A stretch of DNA of 54,624 nt from a bacterium (GCA_021796435.1 JAJYXM010000016.1:1-54624), one strand, 5' to 3'; shown: positions 23,585-32,176, counted from the stretch's first letter. Notes: generated by a model from the letters alone, not told the origin. Program-made: numbers and translations.

Positions 23585-25341
23585 GCACAGGACTCCGTGT
23601 CGCTCTCGGGATCCGCAAGCTGCTGCGGAGCGACCGTGTCGACGCGCTCCAGGAGGTTGACGCGGTGAGAGCTGAGATCGACGAGGCATCCCGGACGCTC
23701 CGCAACGCGCCGGCCGCCGAGATGCAACGTCTGTCCGAAGGCCGGTCCTCTGTCATTTGCCTGGGCACGACCACGGACGCTTCCGGCGAACCCCTCGTGC
23801 TTAGCCTGCGCGAGGCGGAGATCCGGAGCGGCGGCCATTGGCTCGTGACGGGCGCGACTGGCGCGGGCAAGAGCTTCGAGGCGCTCGGTGTGATCATGCA
23901 GCTCCTCTCGCGCCAGCCGAGGGGCCTGGTCGTCATCGACATGAAGGGCGAGCTGGCTGGGCTGCTTCGCAAGACCGCACTTCCTTCGCTTGTCGCATCT
24001 TTGCCCGAGCCTCGCGCCCGTATGCTCATCCGTCGCATTGCGGTCATCGCGCCTTTCGATGAGAGCGCGACGCCGCCCTTCCAAGTTCTCGCTCGCGACT
24101 CGAGCATCCCGATCGAGCTGCAAGCGAGTGAAGTCGCCTCATCGTTTGGCAACACGATCGGTCGCGACCTCGGCGTGCTCCAGAGCACGGTTCTGAAGTA
24201 CGCGATCATCCTTGCGATTGACGTGGGGTTGTCGCTTCCCGACGTCCCGGAGCTTCTCCAGAGCGACGCGCTCTTGAGTGGCGCGGTTGCACGAACCTCG
24301 CTCCCGGAAGTGAGGGCGTACTTCGCCAACAGGTTCCCGCGTGAGCGTGCGGCTTCCGTCGCGTCGCTTCTCTCGAGAATCGACTCGCTTCTCATGCACC
24401 CGACGTTGAAGCGCATGCTGTCGACCGATCGCATGATCCGGTTCGACCGTCTGCTCGAGCAGGCGATCACCGTCATCGACCTCGGCGGAGCGCCGGCCGG
24501 CATGAGCGAGGTCAGCCGGTTCTTCGGACAGCTCCTCTTCCAGAAGATTGTGCGGGCGATCTTCGCGCGCAAGGTGCGCGAGGACTCGCCGCCCGTGACC
24601 GTCATCGCCGACGAGTTCCAGGCGATGCTTGTCCCTGACATTGCCTCCGACTTCGAGCGCGTGCTCACCCTTGCAAGGAGTCAGCGAGTGTTCCTGTGGT
24701 GTCTCTTTCAGCAAGCCGCGCAGGTCGAGGCGGTGTCGCCGACGCTTCTCCAGATCCTCCGGGCCAACACGAACTACCAGGCGACGTTTCGAGCGAACCT
24801 CCAAGACGCGCGCCTCATGTCCCACATCTTGCCCGTGACGGGCACGGTGCAGCGCGAGCGCCAGGGCTTCCCAGACCCGAGGACGCCGGCGCAGACGCTC
24901 ACCGCGGACGAGGAACGACGTATCCTCGTCGAGCAGGTACCGTCTCTGCCGGACAGGTCGTTCTGGTTCTGGAACCGGCGTCGCCAGTACCCGGCGCAGC
25001 TGATGAGGTCGCCGACAATTCGACTCGATCGCCTTGAACAACGCGCGGAAAGCTTGGGTCCGGTACGCGACATCGTGAGCCGCGGCGTGCTCGCGCTGAG
25101 CCGCGAAGAACTTGCTAACGCAGAGCGAAGGCGGGCTGAGCTTCGCGCGGCTCTGTTGCAGGGCGATGCCCCCGCGCGCGGAGCAGCGGAAGGACCGGGT
25201 GCCCGGATGAGCGAGGCCGCAACGCGCATGACAGATGAAACGCTTTCCGTGGACACGCCATGGGATGGACCAGCACCCGAGGATGGACCGGAGCGCCCGC
25301 CGAAGGCGGGCCGACGGCGCCGCGGGACCCACCTTGGATGA
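23581..25341 (+). CDS. VirD4/TraD-like DNA-translocase ATPase
   Basis: The protein has 586 residues from GTG. Walker A is GATGAGKS (91-98). VVIDMKGELAG (~117-127) matches the post-Walker strand of type IV coupling proteins. Walker B is VIADEFQAML (341-350), with TNYQATFR near 400. An Asp/Glu/Arg-rich, low-complexity C-terminus follows. The family pumps DNA during conjugation or delivers DNA-protein complexes to a channel. It is translationally coupled to the preceding membrane peptide and encoded with E1, E2 and JAB. That linkage suggests conjugation-type DNA transfer regulated by, or directing, protein modification. No relaxase or VirB4-type gene was recognised nearby. Confidence 0.88.
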   Translation: MSTGLRVALGIRKLLRSDRVDALQEVDAVRAEIDEASRTLRNAPAAEMQRLSEGRSSVICLGTTTDASGEPLVLSLREAEIRSGGHWLVTGATGAGKSFEALGVIMQLLSRQPRGLVVIDMKGELAGLLRKTALPSLVASLPEPRARMLIRRIAVIAPFDESATPPFQVLARDSSIPIELQASEVASSFGNTIGRDLGVLQSTVLKYAIILAIDVGLSLPDVPELLQSDALLSGAVARTSLPEVRAYFANRFPRERAASVASLLSRIDSLLMHPTLKRMLSTDRMIRFDRLLEQAITVIDLGGAPAGMSEVSRFFGQLLFQKIVRAIFARKVREDSPPVTVIADEFQAMLVPDIASDFERVLTLARSQRVFLWCLFQQAAQVEAVSPTLLQILRANTNYQATFRANLQDARLMSHILPVTGTVQRERQGFPDPRTPAQTLTADEERRILVEQVPSLPDRSFWFWNRRRQYPAQLMRSPTIRLDRLEQRAESLGPVRDIVSRGVLALSREELANAERRRAELRAALLQGDAPARGAAEGPGARMSEAATRMTDETLSVDTPWDGPAPEDGPERPPKAGRRRRGTHLG

Positions 25342-25348
25342 GGGCAAC

Positions 25349-25690
25349 ATGCTCCGGCTTCCCTTCTCGCTTCACGCCGTCCTCCGCCTTGTGAAGACGG
25401 TCGCGTTCGTCGTGCTCGTGGCGCCTTGGGTCGTCCTTGCCCTGGCTCGTGCCGCGTTCGTGAAGGTCGACAAGTTCGTGCGCATGTTGCTGTCCGTGCG
25501 GAACGCGCTCGACGATCACGCAGTGTGTCCGGCTGGTCATCGCGCCGGGTTGCATGGCGTTTTCGAGTGCCGCAGCTGCGGTGCGCTCTTCGCGGGGTAC
25601 GCCTTCGCCGAGTGTCCGGTCTGCCGCGAGAGCTGTGGCTTCATCCAGTGCGAGCACTGTGGACTCGCGATTCGCAATCCGCTGCTGTGA
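25349..25690 (+). CDS. Membrane-anchored zinc-ribbon protein
   Basis: The protein has 113 residues, with AGGG upstream, seven bases after the ATPase stop. One or two transmembrane helices (~5-35, LRLVKTVAFVVLVAPWVVLAL) precede a Cys-rich tail with CPAGH, CRSCG, CPVCRESCG and CEHCG pairs, which is a zinc-ribbon-like pattern. It closes the operon. A zinc-ribbon next to E1/E2 can be a substrate-binding or E3-like adaptor. That is speculative. Confidence 0.65.
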   Translation: MLRLPFSLHAVLRLVKTVAFVVLVAPWVVLALARAAFVKVDKFVRMLLSVRNALDDHAVCPAGHRAGLHGVFECRSCGALFAGYAFAECPVCRESCGFIQCEHCGLAIRNPLL

Positions 25691-25732
25691 TCACTGCAGG
25701 ACGGCCCGCACTCCCCACCGCCACGCGCTCGA

Positions 25733-26206
25733 CTACTCTTCCGGATCCTTGAGCACGTAGAGAATTGGCGGCTCTACCCATACTACGGTTCCGGATTCAT
25801 CCCGCAGATGGGCCTTCACACCCAAAGGGAAGTCGTTCGCCTTCTTGGACTTCCATCGTCGCGCGCGCTCCGACCAGAGGAACTTGAACTCCTCCTTCGG
25901 CATCGTGGGCCCCTGCGTGTTTCCGAGGTGCGCGAATGCGATGTGGCATCCGCCATCATCACCGTTGATGCAAACCACCGCGCAGTTCTCGATCGATTGG
26001 TCGATCGTGAGGTTCTGGATGTGATGTGCATGCCAAGCCCTCGGCTTCCCCTTCGTTCGGCTGTTCTTGTAGAGCGGCTCGCCGCACGCGGCGCAGACGC
26101 CTTCCTGCAACTCGAACTTGGCTTCCGCCAGCTCCTTCGAGAAGGGTTTTCCGCCTTTTGGCATGATCGGATCATCCGCCAACAAGTCGAGGTTCGCAAC
26201 GGCCAA
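25733..26206 (-). CDS. HNH endonuclease family protein
   Basis: The protein has 157 residues. The HNH zinc-finger motif is complete: C-x2-C (CAACGEPL), HAHHIQNLTIDQ with His-His, then a conserved Cys (VVC) and CH (GGCHIAF). It has a Lys/Glu-rich N-terminus and a beta-rich C-terminus. It has no SAVED domain, so it is not another Cap5. It could be a mobile-element nuclease or a stand-alone defence gene. It converges with the ubiquitin-like operon and diverges from the winged-helix gene. Confidence 0.75.
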   Translation of the reverse strand: MAVANLDLLADDPIMPKGGKPFSKELAEAKFELQEGVCAACGEPLYKNSRTKGKPRAWHAHHIQNLTIDQSIENCAVVCINGDDGGCHIAFAHLGNTQGPTMPKEEFKFLWSERARRWKSKKANDFPLGVKAHLRDESGTVVWVEPPILYVLKDPEE

Positions 26207-26328
26207 TCGTCGCGTAACGGCCTCGGGGTTCGCCCCATGGAAAGGATGTGGGTGACGTGCTCCCCGAACCCTTCGGCACGTCGGGTGTGCGGTCCGTGGG
26301 CAGGCGCTTTCGGGCTCGTTCCGAAGCT

Positions 26329-26628
26329 ATGCCAACAACACCAAACATCCCGGGATCAGAACTCATCCCGCCCAAGCCGAAACCTCCGTGGCGACAGGTC
26401 GTGCGCGAGGCGCTCGCCCGACTTGGCGGACAGGCCAGCCTCCAGGCCTTGTACGTCGAGATCGACAACGAGTACCAAGCCACGAACCGCTGGCGCAACT
26501 GGAAGGCCAAGGTGAGGCAGCAGGTGCAGCTCGATCCAGAGATCGAACACGTGGCGTACGGCGTCTGGCGGCTCAAGTCTGCTGGGCTCCCTACCGACGC
26601 AAGCGATTCGGCGGCGCCCTCGGGCTAA
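26329..26628 (+). CDS. Winged-helix DNA-binding protein
   Basis: The protein has 99 residues from the ATG at 26329 (MPTTPNIPGSE); the frame is open farther upstream, but this start leaves room for a promoter. A Pro-rich N-terminus is followed by a winged-helix-like segment: WRQVVREALARLGGQASLQALY, YVEIDNEY, WRNWKAKVRQQVQ and VAYGVWRL. This pattern (helix, LGG, helix, then W-R...K-R) resembles small HARE/HB1-type or restriction-linked winged helices. Probable regulator or DNA-binding adaptor for neighbouring genes. Confidence 0.55.
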   Translation: MPTTPNIPGSELIPPKPKPPWRQVVREALARLGGQASLQALYVEIDNEYQATNRWRNWKAKVRQQVQLDPEIEHVAYGVWRLKSAGLPTDASDSAAPSG

Positions 26629-26866
26629 AGGAGCGTGACATCCACAGGGAAACCGCCGGGCCCGCGAGCCCGAAAGCGCGCCTTCGGACGGCACTATCGC
26701 GTGCCGACGCCTGACGTGGCGTGCCGGCCAACCTCCAGGAGGAGAAGGGAGCCGGCCGTCCGGACGAATCCGGATCGCGACAACGGACGCGGCGCCAGCC
26801 GGTCTTGCGCCGCCCGGCGGGCTCCCACTTTCCCTGCTGTCAGACGACACCCTCCAAGAACAAAGC

Positions 26867-27733
26867 ATGGACCAGCTAGCCAGCGCACCTTGCCGAGCTT
26901 CCCGACGCAAGCGCATTCCAGGACGTCGCGTGAAGCTCAGGGACCGCGACTTGGACATCCTGCTCGCACTTGCCAAGATGCGCCTTCTGCGTACGTCGGA
27001 TCTGGCCCGGCTCTTCTTCCGCGCCGTGGCTACGTGCCAGAAGCGGCTCCGCAAGCTCTACGATGCCGAACTCATCCGGGCCGTGGTGACGGATCTAGCG
27101 GCCGAGAACCGGTACGCGCTGGCTCCCCTCGGCCATGCACTGCTCGTCGAAGAGCTTGGCGAAAGCTCGGTGCCCAGTTGGCGGCCTTCGCCGCGCACCG
27201 ATGGCCGAAGGCTTGCCCATCTCGACCTCCTGAACCGCTACCGAGTTGCGCTTGCGAAGGAGGCGCCGCGGCTCGGCGTGGACCTCGCGCGCTTTGTGCC
27301 CGAATGGGAGCTGCGCGCGGCAGACCCGAAAGCTCCCATCATCCCCGACGCACTCGTGACGCTCGTTCTTCCGGCCGGCAGGTTGACGCTAGCGATCGAG
27401 GTGGACACTGGCGCCGAGGCTCCAGCCGCCCTGGCGAAGAAGGCCCATGCGTATCGCGCGGCGTCCATGACGCGACGCTCGGTCTTCGGCGCCGTCGCAC
27501 CCGGTATTCTCGTCGTGACGTCCTCTACCCGTCGCGCTCGATCGGCCTCACGTGCTCTGTTTAGGGCGAAACTGGGGCGGCGAGTGCTTCTCGGCGCAGC
27601 GCCGTTCGTGCTCGCCGATGGTGGGCTCAGCTCGGGGTTGGCGTTCGCAGAGGTTCTGGCGTCTTGGGATGGCAGTCTTTCGGCGGAGGCGTTTCGGGTT
27701 GGTCTGCTGCGGGTCAACATGGGTGTCCGGTAG
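26867..27733 (+). CDS. Replication-relaxation family protein
   Basis: The protein has 288 residues with an Arg-rich start. Residues ~25-95 are a winged-helix segment typical of the replication-relaxation family (RDRDLDILLALAKMRLLRTSDLARLFF, then RKLYDAELIRAV). It is followed by an alpha/beta nuclease-like region with the strands LTLAIEVDTGAE and ILVVTSS. Members are found on plasmids and integrative elements and are thought to assist replication or transfer. Together with the translocase ATPase it marks this stretch as mobile-element backbone. Confidence 0.75.
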   Translation: MDQLASAPCRASRRKRIPGRRVKLRDRDLDILLALAKMRLLRTSDLARLFFRAVATCQKRLRKLYDAELIRAVVTDLAAENRYALAPLGHALLVEELGESSVPSWRPSPRTDGRRLAHLDLLNRYRVALAKEAPRLGVDLARFVPEWELRAADPKAPIIPDALVTLVLPAGRLTLAIEVDTGAEAPAALAKKAHAYRAASMTRRSVFGAVAPGILVVTSSTRRARSASRALFRAKLGRRVLLGAAPFVLADGGLSSGLAFAEVLASWDGSLSAEAFRVGLLRVNMGVR

Positions 27734-27802
27734 GGGCCATGTCAGTGGTTTCCTGCTGTGGGCCTCGGGCTTGATTCCTCGGTCATTTCAGCCCGTTCAC
27801 GT

Positions 27803-27845
27803 CGCGCTACGGTTACGCGACCCCGTAACGCGAAGGCGTAGCGCG
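27803..27845. repeat. Two-tier palindromic structure after the replication-relaxation gene
   Basis: An outer 9-bp stem CGCGCTACG/CGTAGCGCG (27803-27811 with 27837-27845) encloses an inner stem GTTACG/CGTAAC (27812-27817 with 27824-27829). It has no T-run, so it is not a clear intrinsic terminator. It lies between convergent genes, 70 bp from the replication-relaxation stop, and could be a processing or origin structure. Confidence 0.6.
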
Positions 27846-27851
27846 AATACC

Positions 27852-28097
27852 CTAGCCCTGGGAAAGCTCGTCAAGCATTCTCCCCAGCTGCTGCAGGATG
27901 TCAGTTGCCGTCGTGGGCGTGACTCGCGCAGATTGCAGGTTGACCGTGGCTTCGTTGCGACCCTCGCGTACCGTCACATACCATTCGCGTCCGAAGTCCT
28001 GCGGGTCAAATGACCATTCCCAACGCTGGGCACGCTCATCGCGCGCGGCTGCTGCCCGGCATTCGTCCTTGAACTGTTCCAGTCGGTTGTTGCGCAT
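27852..28097 (-). CDS. Small unknown protein downstream of the AlbA_2 gene
   Basis: The protein has 81 residues from the ATG at 28097, with GGTGAGAAG upstream, four bases after the AlbA_2 stop. The N-terminus is basic (MRNNRLEQFKDECR), the middle aromatic (WEWSFDPQDFGREWYVTV) and the C-terminus a helix (TATDILQQLGRMLDELSQ). No recognised family. Its operon position suggests a partner of the AlbA_2 protein. Confidence 0.6.
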   Translation of the reverse strand: MRNNRLEQFKDECRAAAARDERAQRWEWSFDPQDFGREWYVTVREGRNEATVNLQSARVTPTTATDILQQLGRMLDELSQG

Positions 28098-28101
28098 CTT
28101 C

Positions 28102-29286
28102 TCACCAGCGAAAGCTTTCTGCACTCCAGTTGCCTTCGTTGTCGTAGCAGAGGCTTCGAGAGACGCCGAAGGTCTGCCAAAGGGCATCGAACACAGGACG
28201 CATGAACTTTGCCGGGTCAGCGGCGAAGTCCTCGACCAACACGTCCGGCAAGGCGACGACATTGCGCGTAACCACGGGACGACCTCCGGCCGCACGCAGA
28301 GCCGACCTCGCGAGGCCGTACCCCCGAACGTCCACCAAAGAGAGCGCTACACTGAGTGGCAGTTCCGCTCCCGTACGCGCCAATGCTGCAAGATACTCCC
28401 TGAGAGCCGCAACAAGCAGCGATTCGAAGTGCCAGATGTTCATCACCGGTAGGCCGTCGGGACGGCAGTTGTTGACCAAGACCGCCTCGACTACACCGTT
28501 GCGGAATAGCTGCACGTAACCACCAACGCGCTGCTCGTCATCTCCAACATAGCCGAGATGCCCGTCTGCATTGAAGAGCGATCCCGACGAGGAGCCATTG
28601 AGGGTTCGAGGTGGGTTTCTTGCCCACGCATGCATGTCGACGAGTTCGCGCCTACCGACAAGCGCGAGCGGGGCGACATGAAGCACCATCTTCCCGCCCT
28701 CATGAAGCCTCACAGGGCTTTCGTTTGACGCGATTAGTCCGAGACGTTCGTCGCGGAATCGCCGGAAGCGATCCGGTACCGCCTCTGACTGGAGGAAGGC
28801 TGATCGGATTTCAGCAACGTCGAGGGGGTACTTCCCGGCGCTGTTCCGAGCGTAGAAACGCGAGTCGGCAGTCGCGACCATGTGCGGACCGAACCAGCTC
28901 TGCTTCACAACGAGGACGAGAACCTCCGACCCAGATCCCACCGGTAGGCGATGGAAACGATGTGCAGGCAGGCGGGGTTCGACACCGGTTTGGAGCCATT
29001 GCTCCAGCCGAAGGACCTCAGCGTCTACGTTGTCAGCAAGACCGAGCACCGCTTCGGGGATTCCCGTGTTCTTGCCGTCAGCTCCCTTTTCCTCGGCAAT
29101 CCCAAATACGATCGCTCCACCACCCGCATTGGCGAACGAGGTCACATCGGCGAGGAACTCCTTTTTCGCGTCGTTGCCCCGCCCCGGAAGCTCTCGCTTG
29201 TAGTCAAGGTATCGGCCCTCCGGGATCCTTTCGGACACGAGTGTCTGGACGTCGGCGAGGGTCACGTCATCGAGTTCCAGTCGCAT
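28102..29286 (-). CDS. AlbA_2/Schlafen-like ATP-binding-domain protein
   Basis: The protein has 394 residues. The N-terminal ~140 residues carry the AlbA_2 signature: LDYKREL, FLADVTSFANAGGGAIVFGI and FYARNSAGK. The remaining ~250 residues form an uncharacterised C-terminal region with no known motif. AlbA_2 proteins occur in defence islands and regulators, and the domain resembles the Schlafen core, which in some proteins cleaves tRNA. Its start overlaps the stop of the upstream membrane-protein gene (TAATG), so both are translated together. A nuclease role here is unproven. Confidence 0.8.
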   Translation of the reverse strand: MRLELDDVTLADVQTLVSERIPEGRYLDYKRELPGRGNDAKKEFLADVTSFANAGGGAIVFGIAEEKGADGKNTGIPEAVLGLADNVDAEVLRLEQWLQTGVEPRLPAHRFHRLPVGSGSEVLVLVVKQSWFGPHMVATADSRFYARNSAGKYPLDVAEIRSAFLQSEAVPDRFRRFRDERLGLIASNESPVRLHEGGKMVLHVAPLALVGRRELVDMHAWARNPPRTLNGSSSGSLFNADGHLGYVGDDEQRVGGYVQLFRNGVVEAVLVNNCRPDGLPVMNIWHFESLLVAALREYLAALARTGAELPLSVALSLVDVRGYGLARSALRAAGGRPVVTRNVVALPDVLVEDFAADPAKFMRPVFDALWQTFGVSRSLCYDNEGNWSAESFRW

Positions 29287-30008
29287 TAGTCGACCTCCTC
29301 ATTGCGCTGAGCTTCGGAGGCAGCTGGAGCTGTTGGTTCGTCATCCGATAGACGAGGAACCGTCGTTGCTTGTGGTGTAGCGGCTTGCATGAGCGCGGCG
29401 AAGTAGCGGTGGAGTGCGCCGCGCAACTCGGGCGGGATCTCAACAGGCTCCTTCAGACGTCTCCTTACTTGCCTAGCCGCGCGCCAGCTATGGAGTCGGG
29501 CAAGCTCAAGAATGAACTCATCGAGCGTATCCTCAAGCTCAGACGCGATCTCCTCGGACAGATCCGGCATAGCGTGCGCGGTGATTGGGTCAAGTTGGGC
29601 CATGTTCCGCACCATCGAAAGGAACCACGGCACCTTGTCCTTCGAGCGCATCCGGAAAGCGAGAACTGGATCAGCTTCCGCTACGAGGTCAATGGCGGCG
29701 TTGTATCGCTTCGTGAGATCCTCCGTGTCGCCAAGTAGCGAGCCGGGGCCGGGCCCCAGTACCGCGAACGCGGTGCGCTCCATCACCGCCTCGGCGTCTC
29801 TCGGAAGTCTGAGCTCTGCCGCGCATAGCTGCATGAAACGGCGGAGGGCGACTGCCTGAAGGCGGAGCTCGAGCAGATCTGCGAGCGCACGTCCGATCGG
29901 CTTCCTTCGTTCATCACGGTCCTTCAGGTACGCGGTCACCTGGTTCAATCCCCAGGTGAAGGACGCCCCGATGAGGATCCCAACGAGACCTGCAACAAGC
30001 CCTTCCAA
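29286..30008 (-). CDS. Membrane-anchored helical protein coupled to AlbA_2
   Basis: The start is taken at the TTG (30008) because GGAGG lies just upstream and it begins directly at a hydrophobic helix (MEGLVAGLVGILIGASFTWG). An ATG at 30068 adds 20 residues but lacks a ribosome site. About 240 residues: one N-terminal membrane helix, then a long charged helical cytosolic region (KDRDERRKPIGRAL and many Arg/Leu heptads). It overlaps the AlbA_2 gene by one base. It could act as membrane anchor or sensor for the nuclease-like partner. Confidence 0.65.
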   Translation of the reverse strand: MEGLVAGLVGILIGASFTWGLNQVTAYLKDRDERRKPIGRALADLLELRLQAVALRRFMQLCAAELRLPRDAEAVMERTAFAVLGPGPGSLLGDTEDLTKRYNAAIDLVAEADPVLAFRMRSKDKVPWFLSMVRNMAQLDPITAHAMPDLSEEIASELEDTLDEFILELARLHSWRAARQVRRRLKEPVEIPPELRGALHRYFAALMQAATPQATTVPRLSDDEPTAPAASEAQRNEEVD

Positions 30009-30181
30009 GCTGCCTCCGATCCTGCAAGAGGAGCACGAGGCCGCGCGGTGTGCAACGCCTGGGCGCATACGAACGCGCGAAGTGCCGCTGGTGCGTGATG
30101 GTGCTCGCGAGACGTTGTACCTGCTCGCCCGGCTGCCTACAGTATCGCCTCGGACCTCATCACAACCGACGCAGGTGAATC

Positions 30182-30793
30182 ATGAGCTTCCCCGGTGTAC
30201 ACGGTCTGCAGGTCGTCGCCATTAAGCCCAGCTGGAACCGGATCGTGCCGAGCGTCCTCAACGAGCCGTGCGAACCAGTGGACCTAGGCGATGAGCGAGT
30301 CCTCGGCATCCTTGAGGACGTCATCTTCGAGATGTTTCGCACGATGTACGGCACGTTCGGCGTCGGCCTGGCGGCCCCGCAGGTTGGGATCCGCTGGCAG
30401 CTCGCCGTCATCGACACGGGCAACAAGGAGGACCCACGCCAGGGAAGGATCGTTCTCGTGAACCCGCGGGTCACCGCTGGCGCGAACACGAAGATGGTAC
30501 CCGACAAGGAGACGTGCTTGAGCGTGCCGTATCACGAAGGATCGGTTCCGAGGTTCGAGCGGATACATGTCGAGCAGGTCACGCTCGCGGGCGAGGCCGA
30601 GAGATTCGAGGCCGAGGGGTTCTTCGCTCGCGTCATCCAGCATGAGACGGACCACCTGTTCGGGAAGACATACCTGGACCGCCTCGAGGACGGCGCTCCG
30701 CCCGACTGCGACACGCCAGCCGTCGTCGCAAGGCGCGCAGCCAAGGTGGTCGAGTCGCTGAACGTGCGGGGGCTGCTTCGCCGAACGCCATGA
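30182..30793 (+). CDS. def: Accessory peptide deformylase
   Basis: The protein has 203 residues. Motif I is GVGLAAPQ (60-67), motif II ETCLS (110-114) and motif III QHETDH (153-158), giving the metal ligands C112, H154 and H158 and the catalytic E155. Motif II has Thr where most enzymes have Gly (EGCLS). Such changes occur in less typical deformylases and raise doubt about full activity. The enzyme removes the formyl group from new proteins. An element-borne copy could resist inhibitors or act on phage proteins. It stands alone, with no Fmt gene beside it. Confidence 0.85.
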   Translation: MSFPGVHGLQVVAIKPSWNRIVPSVLNEPCEPVDLGDERVLGILEDVIFEMFRTMYGTFGVGLAAPQVGIRWQLAVIDTGNKEDPRQGRIVLVNPRVTAGANTKMVPDKETCLSVPYHEGSVPRFERIHVEQVTLAGEAERFEAEGFFARVIQHETDHLFGKTYLDRLEDGAPPDCDTPAVVARRAAKVVESLNVRGLLRRTP

Positions 30794-30929
30794 GTCCGTA
30801 ACGCACGGCCTCCTCAGCCCATGGAACCGACGTAGCTCGCGAAGCCTCGCAGCACGCGACCTTCACGGGCTTGAGGGATGGCGCGCCAGATCGCAGAGGC
30901 ACAACGCGCGCATCCGAGGAGACCTGATC

Positions 30930-31232
30930 ATGCCCATTCTCATCATCGCATCGCTTGTCTCGAGCTCGCAAGCCGATCCCTTCCCGCAACTGCTCGGGGG
31001 AGCCACCGCCGTTCTGGGGCCGCGAGGCTCGGTCGAGGTGACGGTCCTCGGTGCGTTCGAGCGCGAAAGCCGCGGCAAGACCGAGGTGGTCTGCATCGCC
31101 CTGGTGGAACCCAAGACACCTCGCGCGAACATGGATGCGACCACGACGGCCCGCGAGTTCGAAGCCGTGTTGCGCGCGATGGTTGCAGCAAGCGACCTTC
31201 AGGGTTGCGAGGCCCGGGCATTCGGGCGGTAA
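30930..31232 (+). CDS. Small unknown protein
   Basis: The protein has 100 residues, with GGAGA seven bases before the ATG. The N-terminus is mildly hydrophobic (MPILIIASLVSSS), then beta-rich (ATAVLGPRGSVEVTVLGAF), with a helical C-terminal end (TTAREFEAVLRAMVAAS). No known motif. It lies between the deformylase and another unknown gene. Confidence 0.5.
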   Translation: MPILIIASLVSSSQADPFPQLLGGATAVLGPRGSVEVTVLGAFERESRGKTEVVCIALVEPKTPRANMDATTTAREFEAVLRAMVAASDLQGCEARAFGR

Positions 31233-31348
31233 GGCGCGGTCCACCAGGGCATTGATGCCCCCAGGGCTCCACGAAGACCAACGAAAACCGGCTGGCGCGA
31301 GAGCGCTTGCTGAAAGGAGGTGCGGCAGCGCAAGGAGGCCAGGTCCGG

Positions 31349-31876
31349 ATGTCGGCGGGCGGGGCGGTCGGCTCGGCCACTTCATTCCTAACCGACAACC
31401 ATATGGGACTCGATTGCCTTCCGATTTCCTCTCCGTGTTGGACACCCGACGCGAAGAGAGAACTGCCCGAAGCCATGACTCATCTGCCCGAGGCGCCGTG
31501 CCCTTTCGCCGCGGATCACAATCCAATTTGGGACTACGGCACCTGCTGCTCGCTTCGCGGCCAGATAGCTGCGCGGGAGCTCGAAGCGCTGGGGGAGAGC
31601 GAACTCTGCGAACGCATGTACGAAGACATGAGCGCGGAGCAAGCGATTGCCTTGGCGGTCGAGCTTCTGGTGGCCGCTGACCGCCTGGAGCGGGAACACG
31701 CCGGCGACGCCGAGAAGCCAACGGGCGCGGCGTGGAACTGCACGTACGACTTCGAAAAGATGAGGTGGGTTTGGGAGACGCATTCGACCTTCGCCGATGC
31801 CATCGCTAGCATTCGTTGCGCGGCGCGCTGGTACGACAAGGTTGGGCGCCTCGGATTCGGGGTGCACGCCCGGTAG
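31349..31876 (+). CDS. Unknown protein with Cys/His-rich middle
   Basis: The protein has 175 residues from the ATG at 31349 with AAGGAGG upstream; an in-frame TTG at 31307 is possible. Residues ~60-85 hold CPFAADHNPIWDYGTCC, a possible metal-binding patch. A helical region (ARELEALGESELCERMYEDMSAEQAIALAVELLVAADRL) follows, and the C-terminus is aromatic and basic. I do not recognise the family. The next 300 bases, up to the excisionase start, contain no gene I can support. Confidence 0.5.
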   Translation: MSAGGAVGSATSFLTDNHMGLDCLPISSPCWTPDAKRELPEAMTHLPEAPCPFAADHNPIWDYGTCCSLRGQIAARELEALGESELCERMYEDMSAEQAIALAVELLVAADRLEREHAGDAEKPTGAAWNCTYDFEKMRWVWETHSTFADAIASIRCAARWYDKVGRLGFGVHAR

Positions 31877-32176
31877 CAGCCAGGCGCGGGTTCCAGCCAT
31901 TGCTTTCGCTGCGCTAGCCAATCCAGAAGCGAACCGATCGGGAACGCTGGCCGAGCCGACGTTCCAAAGCCGATGACGGTCCGTGCACACGCGCGGGGAT
32001 CTCGAGATTCTCGTCGGAGGCGCGAGAAGCACGAGGTACACGGGCAAAGGCTGGATCCCATCCGCGACGGGCGAATGCCCGTTCGGCGTCTCCCGATCGG
32101 GACGCTTCGTTTCGTGTCCCCCATCGGAGGGGCGAACGCGCAGATATCGACAACCAATCCCTCGAGGTGCGAACCG

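Noticed and set aside
25733-26206. Third Cap5
   Set aside because: HNH motif only, 157 residues, no SAVED domain.
26635-27564. 309-residue plus-strand frame
   Set aside because: Very rich in Arg, Pro and Ser, and overlaps the replication-relaxation gene in another frame.
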